Positions 27,033 to 35,057 of a stretch of DNA of 64,000 nt are shown here, piece after piece (the first letter of the stretch is position 1; every line of letters starts with the position of its first letter). The stretch covers positions 1 to 64,000 of the forward strand of contig NZ_SSXV01000026.1 in NCBI RefSeq assembly GCF_009469595.2, written 5' to 3'. The notes beneath the pieces are model-generated. The model was not told the origin of the DNA. It made no database searches and saw only the letters and a list, made by a program, of their open reading frames with translations. The stretch is from Thauera sp. 2A1 (GTDB lineage Bacteria > Pseudomonadota > Gammaproteobacteria > Burkholderiales > Rhodocyclaceae). The position numbers were made by a program, and so were the translations under genes.

Positions 27033-28943
27033 ATGACGGCCTGCACAGAGATGAAGAAACTCGACAACATCGCCATCAGCGGCGAACTTCCCAGCCCGAA
27101 AGGGGTGGCCCTGGCCATCCTCGAGATGTGCCGCAAGGACGACACCACGGCCGCCGAGATCGCGCGCATTGCCCAGACCGACCCTGCGCTCGCCGGCCGC
27201 CTGATCCGCCAGGCCAACTCCGCTGCCCACGGCGGCCGCCGCCCGGTCGCATCGGTGACCGAAGCCATCCTGCGTCTGGGTCTCAGCACGGTGCGCAACC
27301 TGGCACTGGGTTTCTCGCTGGTCGACCAGTACCAGAACGGGCCCTGCGAAGGCTTCGATTACCAGACCTTCTGGTCGCACTCGCTGCTGATGGGGCTGGC
27401 GATGCAGAAGGTCTGCGCCATGACCCACGCCGGCACGGCCGACGAGCTCTTCGCCTGCGGCCTGCTGGCACGCATCGGCTGCCTCGGGCTGGCCACCGCC
27501 TACCCGTCGGAATACACGAACCTGCTGCGGCGGCAAGCGCCGGACCTTCAGCTCACGGCGCTCGAACAGGACCATCTCCACACCGACCACAACGAACTGA
27601 GCGCCGCGCTGCTCACCGAATGGGGCGTCCCCAGTGCGCTGGTGGAACCCATCTATCATCACGAGACTCCGGATGCTTCGGGTTTTTCGGAGGGTTCGCG
27701 CCCGCATCAGCTCGTCCATCTGTTCTACCTCGCAAAGTGCATCGCCGATCTGGGCGTTGCCACCGAATGCGAGCGCAACGGCCGCACGGCGGAACTGCTG
27801 CTGCTGGGTGGCAAGATCGGCCTCAATGCGGACGAACTCGGCGCCACCATCGACGAACTCGTGCGCGGCTGGCGCGAATGGGGCGAGTTGCTGAAGGTCC
27901 CGGCCTCGGCCCTGCCGTCCTTTGCGCAGATGTCGGCACTGCATGCGCCGCGCCCCGAGGATAGCGGCAGCGCGGCGGCGCTGCGCGTGCTGCTGGTCGA
28001 CGACGACGCCACCACGCGTGCGATGCTCGAGGGCGCGCTCGGTCATTCGGTGATCTGCGCCGGCAACGGCCATGAAGCACTGGCAGTTGCGGTGGAAGCG
28101 CTGCCGCAGATCGTCATCACCGACTGGATGATGCCGGGCATGAGCGGGCTCGAGCTGTCGCGTGCGCTGCGTGCCACCGACTGGGGTCAGACGATCTATC
28201 TCATCATGCTGACCAGCGTCGAATCGGAAGACGAGATCAGCGAAGCCTTCGAAGCCGGCGTCGACGACTTCCTCACCAAGCCGGTCAACATTCGCACCCT
28301 GCGCGCCCGCCTGCGCGCCGCCTGGCACTACGTGCAATTGCTCGAAGCGTGGGAACGCGACCGCGCGCAACTCAAGCAGTTCGCCGCCGAGCTGGCGATC
28401 AGCAACCGTCGCCTCGAGCACGCGGCGATGACCGACCTGCTCACCTCGCTGCCCAACCGCCGCTCCGGCATGACCTCGCTGGCCAAGGCCTGGAGCGCCG
28501 CAAACCGCTCGAGCCAGCCGCTGTCGGTGATGGTGCTCGACGTCGACCACTTCAAGCGCGTGAACGACACGTACGGCCACGCCATCGGCGACGCGGTGCT
28601 GCGCGAAGTGGCCCAGGCGCTGCAACGCTCCGCACGCAAGGACGACAGCGTGTGCCGCCTTGGCGGCGAGGAGTTCCTGATGATCTGCCAGAACGCCGAC
28701 CTGAAGTCGGCGCTGATGGCCGCCGAACGGCTGCGACGCATGATCGAGAGCTTGCGCATCACGGCGGGCAGCGCCGTGATCCAGATCTCGATCAGCATCG
28801 GCATCGCCAGCCGCGAAGCAGGCATGTCCGACGCCGACGCCCTGGTGAATGCGGCCGACCGTGCGCTGTACCAGGCCAAGCAGTCGGGGCGCAACCGCAG
28901 TTGCATCTACGTTCAGGGCCAGTTGCGCACCGGTCCGCGCTGA
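27033..28943 (+). CDS. HDOD-REC-GGDEF signalling protein (diguanylate cyclase)
   Basis: A 636-residue cytosolic protein. It has an HDOD domain about residues 12-215 (GVALAILEMCRKDDTTAAEIARIAQTDPALAGRL; SVTEAILRLGLSTVRNLALG), a receiver about 312-430 with phospho-acceptor D364 (ITDWMMPGMSG), and a GGDEF domain with catalytic GGEEF at 544-548. An intact inhibitory site (RKDD) sits five residues upstream of GGEEF. It is thus a likely phosphorylation-controlled c-di-GMP synthase. It follows the hybrid kinase by about 150 bp, making it the natural target for the Hpt phosphoryl group. An internal ATG at 27051 is an alternative start. Confidence 0.9.
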   Translation: MTACTEMKKLDNIAISGELPSPKGVALAILEMCRKDDTTAAEIARIAQTDPALAGRLIRQANSAAHGGRRPVASVTEAILRLGLSTVRNLALGFSLVDQYQNGPCEGFDYQTFWSHSLLMGLAMQKVCAMTHAGTADELFACGLLARIGCLGLATAYPSEYTNLLRRQAPDLQLTALEQDHLHTDHNELSAALLTEWGVPSALVEPIYHHETPDASGFSEGSRPHQLVHLFYLAKCIADLGVATECERNGRTAELLLLGGKIGLNADELGATIDELVRGWREWGELLKVPASALPSFAQMSALHAPRPEDSGSAAALRVLLVDDDATTRAMLEGALGHSVICAGNGHEALAVAVEALPQIVITDWMMPGMSGLELSRALRATDWGQTIYLIMLTSVESEDEISEAFEAGVDDFLTKPVNIRTLRARLRAAWHYVQLLEAWERDRAQLKQFAAELAISNRRLEHAAMTDLLTSLPNRRSGMTSLAKAWSAANRSSQPLSVMVLDVDHFKRVNDTYGHAIGDAVLREVAQALQRSARKDDSVCRLGGEEFLMICQNADLKSALMAAERLRRMIESLRITAGSAVIQISISIGIASREAGMSDADALVNAADRALYQAKQSGRNRSCIYVQGQLRTGPR

Positions 28944-28995
28944 CGGCGCAACCGCCGGCCCGCCACCGCGCGGAGCGCGGTGGCCCGATGCACGA

Positions 28996-29892
28996 TCAGC
29001 CCGCCTTGCGCGCCATGAACATCACCCCGCCGATCACCATCACGGTGCCCGCGAGCTGGGCCGGGCCGATCGCCTCGCCAAGCAGCAGCCAGCCGAGCAG
29101 GATGGTGATCGCCGGTCCCAGGCTGCTGGTGAGCGACACCGGCCCGGCGCCGAGGCGGCGGATCGCCTCCGAGGTGAGCCACACCGGTGCCACGGTGCTC
29201 ACCAGCGCCATCGTCAGGGACAAGGCATACACCTGCCACGGCTGCACCAGCGCCGACACCGGCCGCAGCACGAAGAACTGCACCAGGCAGCCGAGGCAGG
29301 CGAAGCTGGTGGCATAGGCGGTGAAGCGCGCGGAACCGGTGCGGGTGACGACTTCGCCGTTGCCCATCAGGTAGAGCGCGAAAGTCACCGCGCTGGCGAA
29401 CACCAGCAGGCTGCCGATGGCCACGTTGCCCGCATCGCCGGCGATCGTCAGGTCGTGGCCGACGGCGATGCCGATGCCGATGTAGCACAGGCCGAGCGCG
29501 CCGAGCATGCGGCGGGTGACCGGCTTGCCGAGGAACAGCGCCGACAGCAGGATCACCAGCGTCGGGTACAGGTACAGGATGAGCCGCTCGAGCGCGGCAC
29601 TGATGTAGTTGAGGCCGAGGAAGTCGAGGTAGCTCGCGAGGTAATAGCCGATCAGGCCCAGCCCGGCCATCCACCCCCAGTCGCGCGCGGGCAACGGCGC
29701 CGCCGCGTGGCGGCTGGCGACGATACCCATGGCGATGAAGAAAGGCAGCGAGAAGCCCATGCGCAGCGCCAGCAGCGTTTCCGCATCCACGCCATGGCGG
29801 TAGGCGAGCTTGACCAGGATGGCCTTGAAGGAGAAGCCGGTGGCGCCGAGGATCGCGAAGACCAGGCCCGCGCGCGGCGGCGCCGCGCTCAG
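28996..29892 (-). CDS. EamA/DMT-superfamily transporter
   Basis: About 298 residues with ten predicted membrane spans in two EamA repeats (first LVFAILGATGFSFKAILVKLAY..., second VAIGSLLVFASAVTFALYLMG...GWLLLGEAIGPAQLAGTVMVIGGVMF), i.e. a drug/metabolite exporter-type protein of unknown substrate. No ATG, GTG or TTG lies in the right place. A CTG at 29892, overlapping the stop of the upstream ATPase gene, would give a complete first span and is the best guess; the first ATG would cut off span one. It probably depends on translational coupling with the upstream gene. Confidence 0.8.
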   Translation of the reverse strand: MSAAPPRAGLVFAILGATGFSFKAILVKLAYRHGVDAETLLALRMGFSLPFFIAMGIVASRHAAAPLPARDWGWMAGLGLIGYYLASYLDFLGLNYISAALERLILYLYPTLVILLSALFLGKPVTRRMLGALGLCYIGIGIAVGHDLTIAGDAGNVAIGSLLVFASAVTFALYLMGNGEVVTRTGSARFTAYATSFACLGCLVQFFVLRPVSALVQPWQVYALSLTMALVSTVAPVWLTSEAIRRLGAGPVSLTSSLGPAITILLGWLLLGEAIGPAQLAGTVMVIGGVMFMARKAG

Positions 29893-31403
29893 CGACGCCC
29901 CCCGAGCAACGAGCCGAGGATGCCGCGCACGATCTGGCGGCCGATGGAGCTGCCGATGGTGCGCGTGACCGTCTTGGCGGCGATCTGCACCAGGCCGTCG
30001 CGCTGCCCGCCGCGCGGGCCGGTGGAACCGAACAGGATGTCGCTGACCGCGCTGCCGGTCTCGCCGCCGGCCTGCTTCGCCGCCTCGCGCCCGGCCTCGA
30101 TCGCCGCCGTGGTGGCGGCCTTGGCCTGCAGCAGCTCGTAGGCGGATTCGCGATCGACCGCCTTCTCGTAGTGGCCATAGATTACCGAGCCCTTGATCGC
30201 CGCGTCGCGCTCGGCCGCGTCGAGTGGCCCGAGGCGGGAGTCGGGTGCGATGACGAAGCAGCGCTCGGTGATCTCGGGCCGCCCCTTCTCGTCGAGGAAG
30301 GACACCAGCGCCTCGCCCACGCCCAGCTCGGTGATCGCAGTCGCAGCGTCGAAGGCCGGGTTGGCGCGCATCGTCTCCGCCGCCGTCTTCACCGCCTTCT
30401 GGTCGCGCGGCGTGAAGGCGCGCAGCGCGTGCTGCACGCGGTTGCCGAGCTGGCCGAGCACCGTGTCCGGCACATCGAGCGGGTTCTGGGTGACGAAATA
30501 CACGCCGACGCCTTTGGAGCGGATCAGCCGCACCACCTGCTCGATCTTTTCCAGCAGCGCCTTCGGCGCGTCGTTGAACAGCAGGTGCGCCTCGTCGAAG
30601 AAGAACACCATCTTGGGTTTGTCGGGGTCGCCGACTTCGGGCAGTTGCTCGAAGAGTTCCGACAGCATCCACAACAGGAAGGTTGAATACAGCTTGGGCG
30701 AGTTGTACAGCTTGTCGGCGGCGAGCACGTTGATCACGCCGCGGCCGTCGCCGTCGGTCTGCATCAGGTCGGCGATGTCGAGCATGGGCTCGCCGAAGAA
30801 CACGTCGCCGCCCTGCTGCTCGAGCGTCAGCAGGTTGCGCTGGATGGCGCCGATCGAGGCGGCGGCGATGTTGCCATACTGGGTAGTGAAGTCCTTCGCG
30901 TTCTCGCCGACGTATTGCACCATCGCGCGCAGATCCTTGAGGTCCAGCAGCAGCATGCCGTTGTCGTCGGCGATCTTGAACACGAGCTGCAGCACGCCGG
31001 CCTGGGTGTCGTTGAGGTTGAGCAGCCGCCCCAGCAGCATCGGCCCCATGTCGGAGATCGTCGCCCGCACCGGGTGGCCGTGCTCACCGTAGACGTCCCA
31101 GAACACGACGGTGTTGGCGCGCGGCGTGTAGTCGCCGATGCCGACCGCTGCCAGGCGCTGCATCAGCTTGTCGGACTTGATGCCGGCGGCGCCGATGCCG
31201 GACAGGTCGCCCTTGACGTCGGCCATGAACACCGGCACGCCGATGCTGGCGAAGCTTTCCGCCATCTTCTGCAGCGTCACCGTCTTGCCGGTGCCGGTGG
31301 CGCCGGTGATGAGACCGTGGCGGTTGGCCAGGCGCGGCAGCAGGCAGATGTCCTTGAACTGGTCCTTGTCGTGCGCGCGTGCGATCAGCATCGGGTCGGC
31401 CAT
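29889..31403 (-). CDS. HerA-like ATPase (DUF853)
   Basis: A 504-residue P-loop ATPase of the HerA/FtsK superfamily (DUF853). Walker A is GATGTGKTVTL near residue 34, Walker B MVFFFDEAHLLF near 270, with QNPLDVPDTVLGQLGNRVQHALRAFTPRD typical of the family. The bacterial role is not settled; homologues are DNA-translocating ATPases or helicases. A short glycine-rich tail ends GSLLGGRR. The ATG at 31403 has GAGGAG six bases upstream; a longer frame to 31484 was rejected. Confidence 0.87.
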   Translation of the reverse strand: MADPMLIARAHDKDQFKDICLLPRLANRHGLITGATGTGKTVTLQKMAESFASIGVPVFMADVKGDLSGIGAAGIKSDKLMQRLAAVGIGDYTPRANTVVFWDVYGEHGHPVRATISDMGPMLLGRLLNLNDTQAGVLQLVFKIADDNGMLLLDLKDLRAMVQYVGENAKDFTTQYGNIAAASIGAIQRNLLTLEQQGGDVFFGEPMLDIADLMQTDGDGRGVINVLAADKLYNSPKLYSTFLLWMLSELFEQLPEVGDPDKPKMVFFFDEAHLLFNDAPKALLEKIEQVVRLIRSKGVGVYFVTQNPLDVPDTVLGQLGNRVQHALRAFTPRDQKAVKTAAETMRANPAFDAATAITELGVGEALVSFLDEKGRPEITERCFVIAPDSRLGPLDAAERDAAIKGSVIYGHYEKAVDRESAYELLQAKAATTAAIEAGREAAKQAGGETGSAVSDILFGSTGPRGGQRDGLVQIAAKTVTRTIGSSIGRQIVRGILGSLLGGRR

Positions 31404-31549
31404 TTCATGCTCCTCGGAAATCGGTTCGGAATGCGCCGAGTTTAGCAGCCCCGCAGGCCCCCTCGTGCGCCCCGACCCGCTCACGTCTTGCTTCGGCCCC
31501 CACAGGGGCCCGGAAGCCGAGGTGGCCCCAGCGGCCGGCGGGCGGGCGC

Positions 31550-31555
31550 TATAAT
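31550..31555 (+). promoter_or_regulatory. Putative -10 element for yebC
   Basis: TATAAT occurs 41 bases before the yebC start in otherwise GC-rich DNA. No -35 hexamer is seen at the right distance, so the call rests on the -10 alone. Confidence 0.4.
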
Positions 31556-31596
31556 GCGCGCCTCTTCAATCGCTCGGGCAGCACAGAGGTTCCAAT

Positions 31597-32322
31597 ATGG
31601 CGGGTCATAGCAAATGGGCCAACATTCAGCATCGCAAGGGTCGTCAGGACGAAAAGCGCGGTGCGGCGTTCTCCAAGCTGGCGAAGGAAATCACCGTCGC
31701 CGCCAAGATGGGCGGGGGTGACCCGGGCTTCAACCCGCGATTGCGCCTGGCGGTCGACAAGGCCAAGGCGGTGAACATGCCCAAGGACAAGATCGACAAC
31801 GCGATCAAGAAGGGCACCGGCGAACTCGAAGGCGTGAGCTACGAGGAAATCCGCTACGAAGGCTACGGCATCGGCGGTTCGGCGGTGATGGTCGACTGCC
31901 TCACCGACAACAAGACGCGCACCGTGGCCGACGTGCGCCACGCCTTCTCCAAGTACGGCGGCAACATGGGCACCGACGGTTGCGTGTCCTTCCAGTTCAA
32001 GCACTGCGGCCAGTTGATGTTCGCGCCCGGCACGAACGAGGACGCGCTGATGGAAGCCGCGCTCGAAGCCGGCGCCGAGGACGTGCTGACCAACGACGAC
32101 GGCTCGATCGAAGTGGTCACCGGGCCGTGGGAATTCACCTCGGTGAAGGAAGCGCTCGAAAAAGCCGGCTTCGCCGCCGAGTTCGGCGAAGTCACGATGA
32201 AGCCCGAAAATGCCATCGAACTTTCCGGCGACGAGGCGGCGCGCATGCAGAAGCTGCTCGACGCCCTCGAAAGCCTGGACGACGTGCAGGAAGTGTACAC
32301 ATCGGCCGAATTCGCCGACTGA
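31597..32322 (+). CDS. yebC: YebC/PmpR family regulatory protein
   Basis: A 241-residue YebC/PmpR protein, beginning MAGHSKWANIQHRKGRQD as in nearly all members and containing NMPKDKIDNAIKKGTGEL and YEGYGIGGSAVMVDCLTDNKTRT. Family members are described as transcription regulators and, more recently, as helping ribosomes through proline stretches. In many betaproteobacteria yebC sits beside ruvC, ruvA and ruvB; here it is 4.6 kb from ruvC. Confidence 0.95.
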   Translation: MAGHSKWANIQHRKGRQDEKRGAAFSKLAKEITVAAKMGGGDPGFNPRLRLAVDKAKAVNMPKDKIDNAIKKGTGELEGVSYEEIRYEGYGIGGSAVMVDCLTDNKTRTVADVRHAFSKYGGNMGTDGCVSFQFKHCGQLMFAPGTNEDALMEAALEAGAEDVLTNDDGSIEVVTGPWEFTSVKEALEKAGFAAEFGEVTMKPENAIELSGDEAARMQKLLDALESLDDVQEVYTSAEFAD

Positions 32323-32345
32323 TCGTAGGCGGCCCGCTGCCGGCG

Positions 32346-32768
32346 TCAGACCCGGTAGGTCTTGAGGTGGATGCTGGTTTCGCTGCTCCGGATACCCTTG
32401 ATCAGCCGGATGCGTTCCAGCACCGTCGATAACTCCGTCAGATTCGCCGCGCGCAGGCCCACCAGCAGGTCCCAGCGCCCGTTGGTGTCGTGCAACTCGG
32501 CGACCGCGGGCTCGCCGAGCAGGCTGGCGATCACGGCGCGCGCCTCGTTCCCCTCCACAGCGATGCTTGCCCACGCGCGGATCTCGTTCGGCTGTGCGTC
32601 GGGCCGCAACCTCACCGTGTAGCCGACGATCACCCCATCGTCCTCCAGGCGGGCGATGCGATTGGTGATGGTCCCGCGGGACACCTTGAGCTTGTGCGCA
32701 AGGGCCGCGATGCTCAGGCGCGCATTGCTGCGCAACAGGCCGATCAGTTGCTGGTCGAGCGCATCCAT
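32346..32768 (-). CDS. Lrp/AsnC family transcriptional regulator
   Basis: A 140-residue feast/famine regulator: an N-terminal HTH (LDQQLIGLLRSNARLSIAALAHKLKVSRGTITNRIARLEDDGVI) and a C-terminal RAM effector-binding domain (AVAELHDTNGRWDLLVGLRAANLTEL). It is shorter than Lrp itself (164). It is divergently transcribed from ornithine cyclodeaminase and arginase, so it probably responds to arginine or ornithine and controls those genes (inference). Dyads in the shared region are candidate operators. Confidence 0.9.
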   Translation of the reverse strand: MDALDQQLIGLLRSNARLSIAALAHKLKVSRGTITNRIARLEDDGVIVGYTVRLRPDAQPNEIRAWASIAVEGNEARAVIASLLGEPAVAELHDTNGRWDLLVGLRAANLTELSTVLERIRLIKGIRSSETSIHLKTYRV

Positions 32769-32824
32769 TTCGTCATTTCGTCATCGAACCCAGGCAATTC
32801 TGCCAACAAACTGACGTTTTCGGT

Positions 32825-32885
32825 ACAGAACTGCTGATTCTGTTTGCCGCGCGATTCCTCCATGATGTTTGTGTGGTTTCACCAC
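32825..32885. promoter_or_regulatory. Candidate Lrp operator dyads
   Basis: Two inverted repeats lie in the Lrp/ornithine cyclodeaminase divergent region: ACAGAA (32825-32830) with TTCTGT (32838-32843) across 7 nt, and GTGGT (32873-32877) with ACCAC (32881-32885) across 3 nt. Lrp/AsnC proteins bind such imperfect dyads; assignment to this regulator is inference. Confidence 0.45.
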
Positions 32886-32911
32886 GCCACGACCGAGCAG
32901 TGAGGATCGCC

Positions 32912-34000
32912 ATGATCACCTCGACCGCAAGACGCCCCCGGACCCGCTACCTGAGCGCCGAACACGTTGCCGAGATCGTGCGGCGCAAGGGCCTCGCCGC
33001 ATGCATCGCCGGTGTCGCCGGCTACATCCGCCAGGACTTCCTGCGCTGGCACGACTTCGACAAGTGCGCCCGCCTCGCCCACCACTCCGACGTCGGCGTG
33101 ATCGAGCTGATGCCGGTGTCGGATACGCGCAGCTACGCTTTCAAGTACGTGAACGGCCATCCGTCGAACCACCGTTACAACCTGCCGACGGTGATGGCCT
33201 TCGGCGTGCTCGCTGACGTGGAAACCGGCACGCCCGATCTCGTCAGCGAGCTGACGCTCACCACCGCGATCCGCACCGCGGCCATGTCGGCGGTCGCCGC
33301 GCGTGCGCTGGCGCGCGACAACGTGCGCAGCATGGCGCTCATCGGCAATGGCGCGCAGAGCGAGTTCCAGGCGCTGGCCTTCCACCACCTTCTGGGGGTG
33401 GAGCGCTTCCACCTGTTCGATCTCGATGCCGCCGCCACGCGCAAGCTGGCCGCGAACCTGACCCGCATGGGCCTCGACTTCGCCTGCTTCGACAGCGTGC
33501 GCGACGCGGTGGGCGGCTGCGACATCGTCACCACGGTGACCGCCGCCAAGACCAACGCCGCTGTCCTCACCGCCGACATGATCGAGCCTGGCATGCACAT
33601 CAACGCGGTGGGCGGCGACTGCCCGGGCAAGACCGAGCTGCATGCCGACGTGCTGCGCCTGGGCCCGGTGTTCTGCGAGTTCGAGCCGCAGTCGCGCATC
33701 GAGGGCGACATGCAGCAGATGCCGGCGGATTTCCCGGTCACCGAGCTGTGGCAGGTGCTCGCCGGCCGGGCGCCGGGTCGCACCCGTGCCGATCAGGTCA
33801 CGATCTTCGATTCCGTCGGCTTTGCACTCGAGGACTACTCGGCACTGCGCTACATGCGTGATCTGGCACAGGAACTGGGCATGGGCGAGGGACTGTCGCT
33901 GATTCCGGCGCTGGAGGATCCCAAGAACCTGTTCGGCTTCATCCCGGCCGAGGCCCCTGCGGGGAAGGCTGCATGCAAGGCACCCGCTGAGGTAATCTGA
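32912..34000 (+). CDS. ocd: Ornithine cyclodeaminase
   Basis: A 362-residue NAD-dependent member of the OCD/mu-crystallin family, predicted to convert ornithine to proline and ammonia. Supporting segments are RSYAFKYVNGHPSNHRYNLPTVMAFGVL (substrate region), the Rossmann-type MALIGNGAQSEFQALAFHHL, and INAVGGDCPGKTELHADVL with the catalytic Asp. This longer form, like the Pseudomonas enzyme, fits true OCD rather than the short lysine or alanine relatives. The ATG at 32912 follows GAGGA. It is 5 bp from arginase, completing an arginine-to-proline route. Confidence 0.9.
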   Translation: MITSTARRPRTRYLSAEHVAEIVRRKGLAACIAGVAGYIRQDFLRWHDFDKCARLAHHSDVGVIELMPVSDTRSYAFKYVNGHPSNHRYNLPTVMAFGVLADVETGTPDLVSELTLTTAIRTAAMSAVAARALARDNVRSMALIGNGAQSEFQALAFHHLLGVERFHLFDLDAAATRKLAANLTRMGLDFACFDSVRDAVGGCDIVTTVTAAKTNAAVLTADMIEPGMHINAVGGDCPGKTELHADVLRLGPVFCEFEPQSRIEGDMQQMPADFPVTELWQVLAGRAPGRTRADQVTIFDSVGFALEDYSALRYMRDLAQELGMGEGLSLIPALEDPKNLFGFIPAEAPAGKAACKAPAEVI

Positions 34001-34005
34001 GGCGC

Positions 34006-34938
34006 ATGGAATCGCTCAAAGTCAGCCTGATAGGCGCGCCTACCGATGTGGGCGCAGGCGTGCGTGGCACCAGCATGGGGCCGGAGGCCCTGCGCGTGGC
34101 CGGCATCAGCCGGGCGATCGCGGCGTTCGGCGCGGAGGTGCGTGATTGCGGCAATCTCTCCGGCCCCTCCAATCCCGAGTTGCCGGCGGTCGACGGTTTC
34201 CGCCACCTCGCGGAAGTCGCGCTCTGGAACACTACCCTGCACGACGCCGTTTACGCGGAGCTGCAGGAAGGCCGCCTGCCCATCATGCTGGGCGGCGATC
34301 ATTGCCTCGCCATCGGCTCGATCAGCGCCGTCGCCCGCCACTGCCGCGCCACCGGCAAGCGGCTGCGCGTGCTGTGGTTCGACGCCCACGCCGACCTCAA
34401 CACCGCGACGATGACGCCGTCCGGCAACATCCACGGCATGCCGGTGGCCTGCCTGTGCGGCTACGGGCCGGAGGTGCTCACCGGCATCGGCGGGCACGTA
34501 CCGGCGATCACGCCACAGCAGATCCGCCAGATCGGCATCCGCAGCGTGGACGAAGGCGAGAAGCGCTTCCTGCACGAGCTGCAGGTCGAAGTCTTCGACA
34601 TGCGCTACATCGACGAGATCGGCATGCGCGCCACCATGGAGCAGGCGCTGGCGGGTATCGACGAGAACACCCACCTGCACGTGAGCCTCGACGTGGACTT
34701 CCTCGACCCGACGATCGCGCCGGGCGTGGGCACCACCGTGCGCGGCGGCCCCACCTACCGCGAGGCCGAGCTGTGCATGGAGATGATCGCCGACACCGAG
34801 TGCCTCGCCTCGCTCGACATCGTCGAGCTCAACCCTGCCCTCGACCACTGCAACATGACGGCCGAGCTGGCGGTGGACCTGGTCGAAAGCCTGTTCGGCA
34901 AGAGCACGCTGATGCGCATGCATCGGCACTACCGCTGA
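34006..34938 (+). CDS. rocF: Arginase
   Basis: A 310-residue manganese hydrolase of the ureohydrolase family, splitting arginine to ornithine and urea. Metal ligands lie in GGDHCLAIGS (about residue 98), WFDAHADLNTA (about 126), and SLDVDFLDPTIAPGVGTTVRGG (about 228). The DAHADLNT plus GNIHGMP pattern matches arginase rather than agmatinase. It is co-oriented with ornithine cyclodeaminase five bases upstream and likely regulated with it by the divergent Lrp protein. Confidence 0.94.
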   Translation: MESLKVSLIGAPTDVGAGVRGTSMGPEALRVAGISRAIAAFGAEVRDCGNLSGPSNPELPAVDGFRHLAEVALWNTTLHDAVYAELQEGRLPIMLGGDHCLAIGSISAVARHCRATGKRLRVLWFDAHADLNTATMTPSGNIHGMPVACLCGYGPEVLTGIGGHVPAITPQQIRQIGIRSVDEGEKRFLHELQVEVFDMRYIDEIGMRATMEQALAGIDENTHLHVSLDVDFLDPTIAPGVGTTVRGGPTYREAELCMEMIADTECLASLDIVELNPALDHCNMTAELAVDLVESLFGKSTLMRMHRHYR

Positions 34939-35057
34939 CGCCTCGCCAAAACCGCGTGCCGACGCCCGAATTACCCTCCGGGATTGTCGAATTGCACGTG
35001 AAGTCAATAAGATGACGGGTTCAGGTCGGTCTCTCAATCAGAACTGGAATTCACGTC

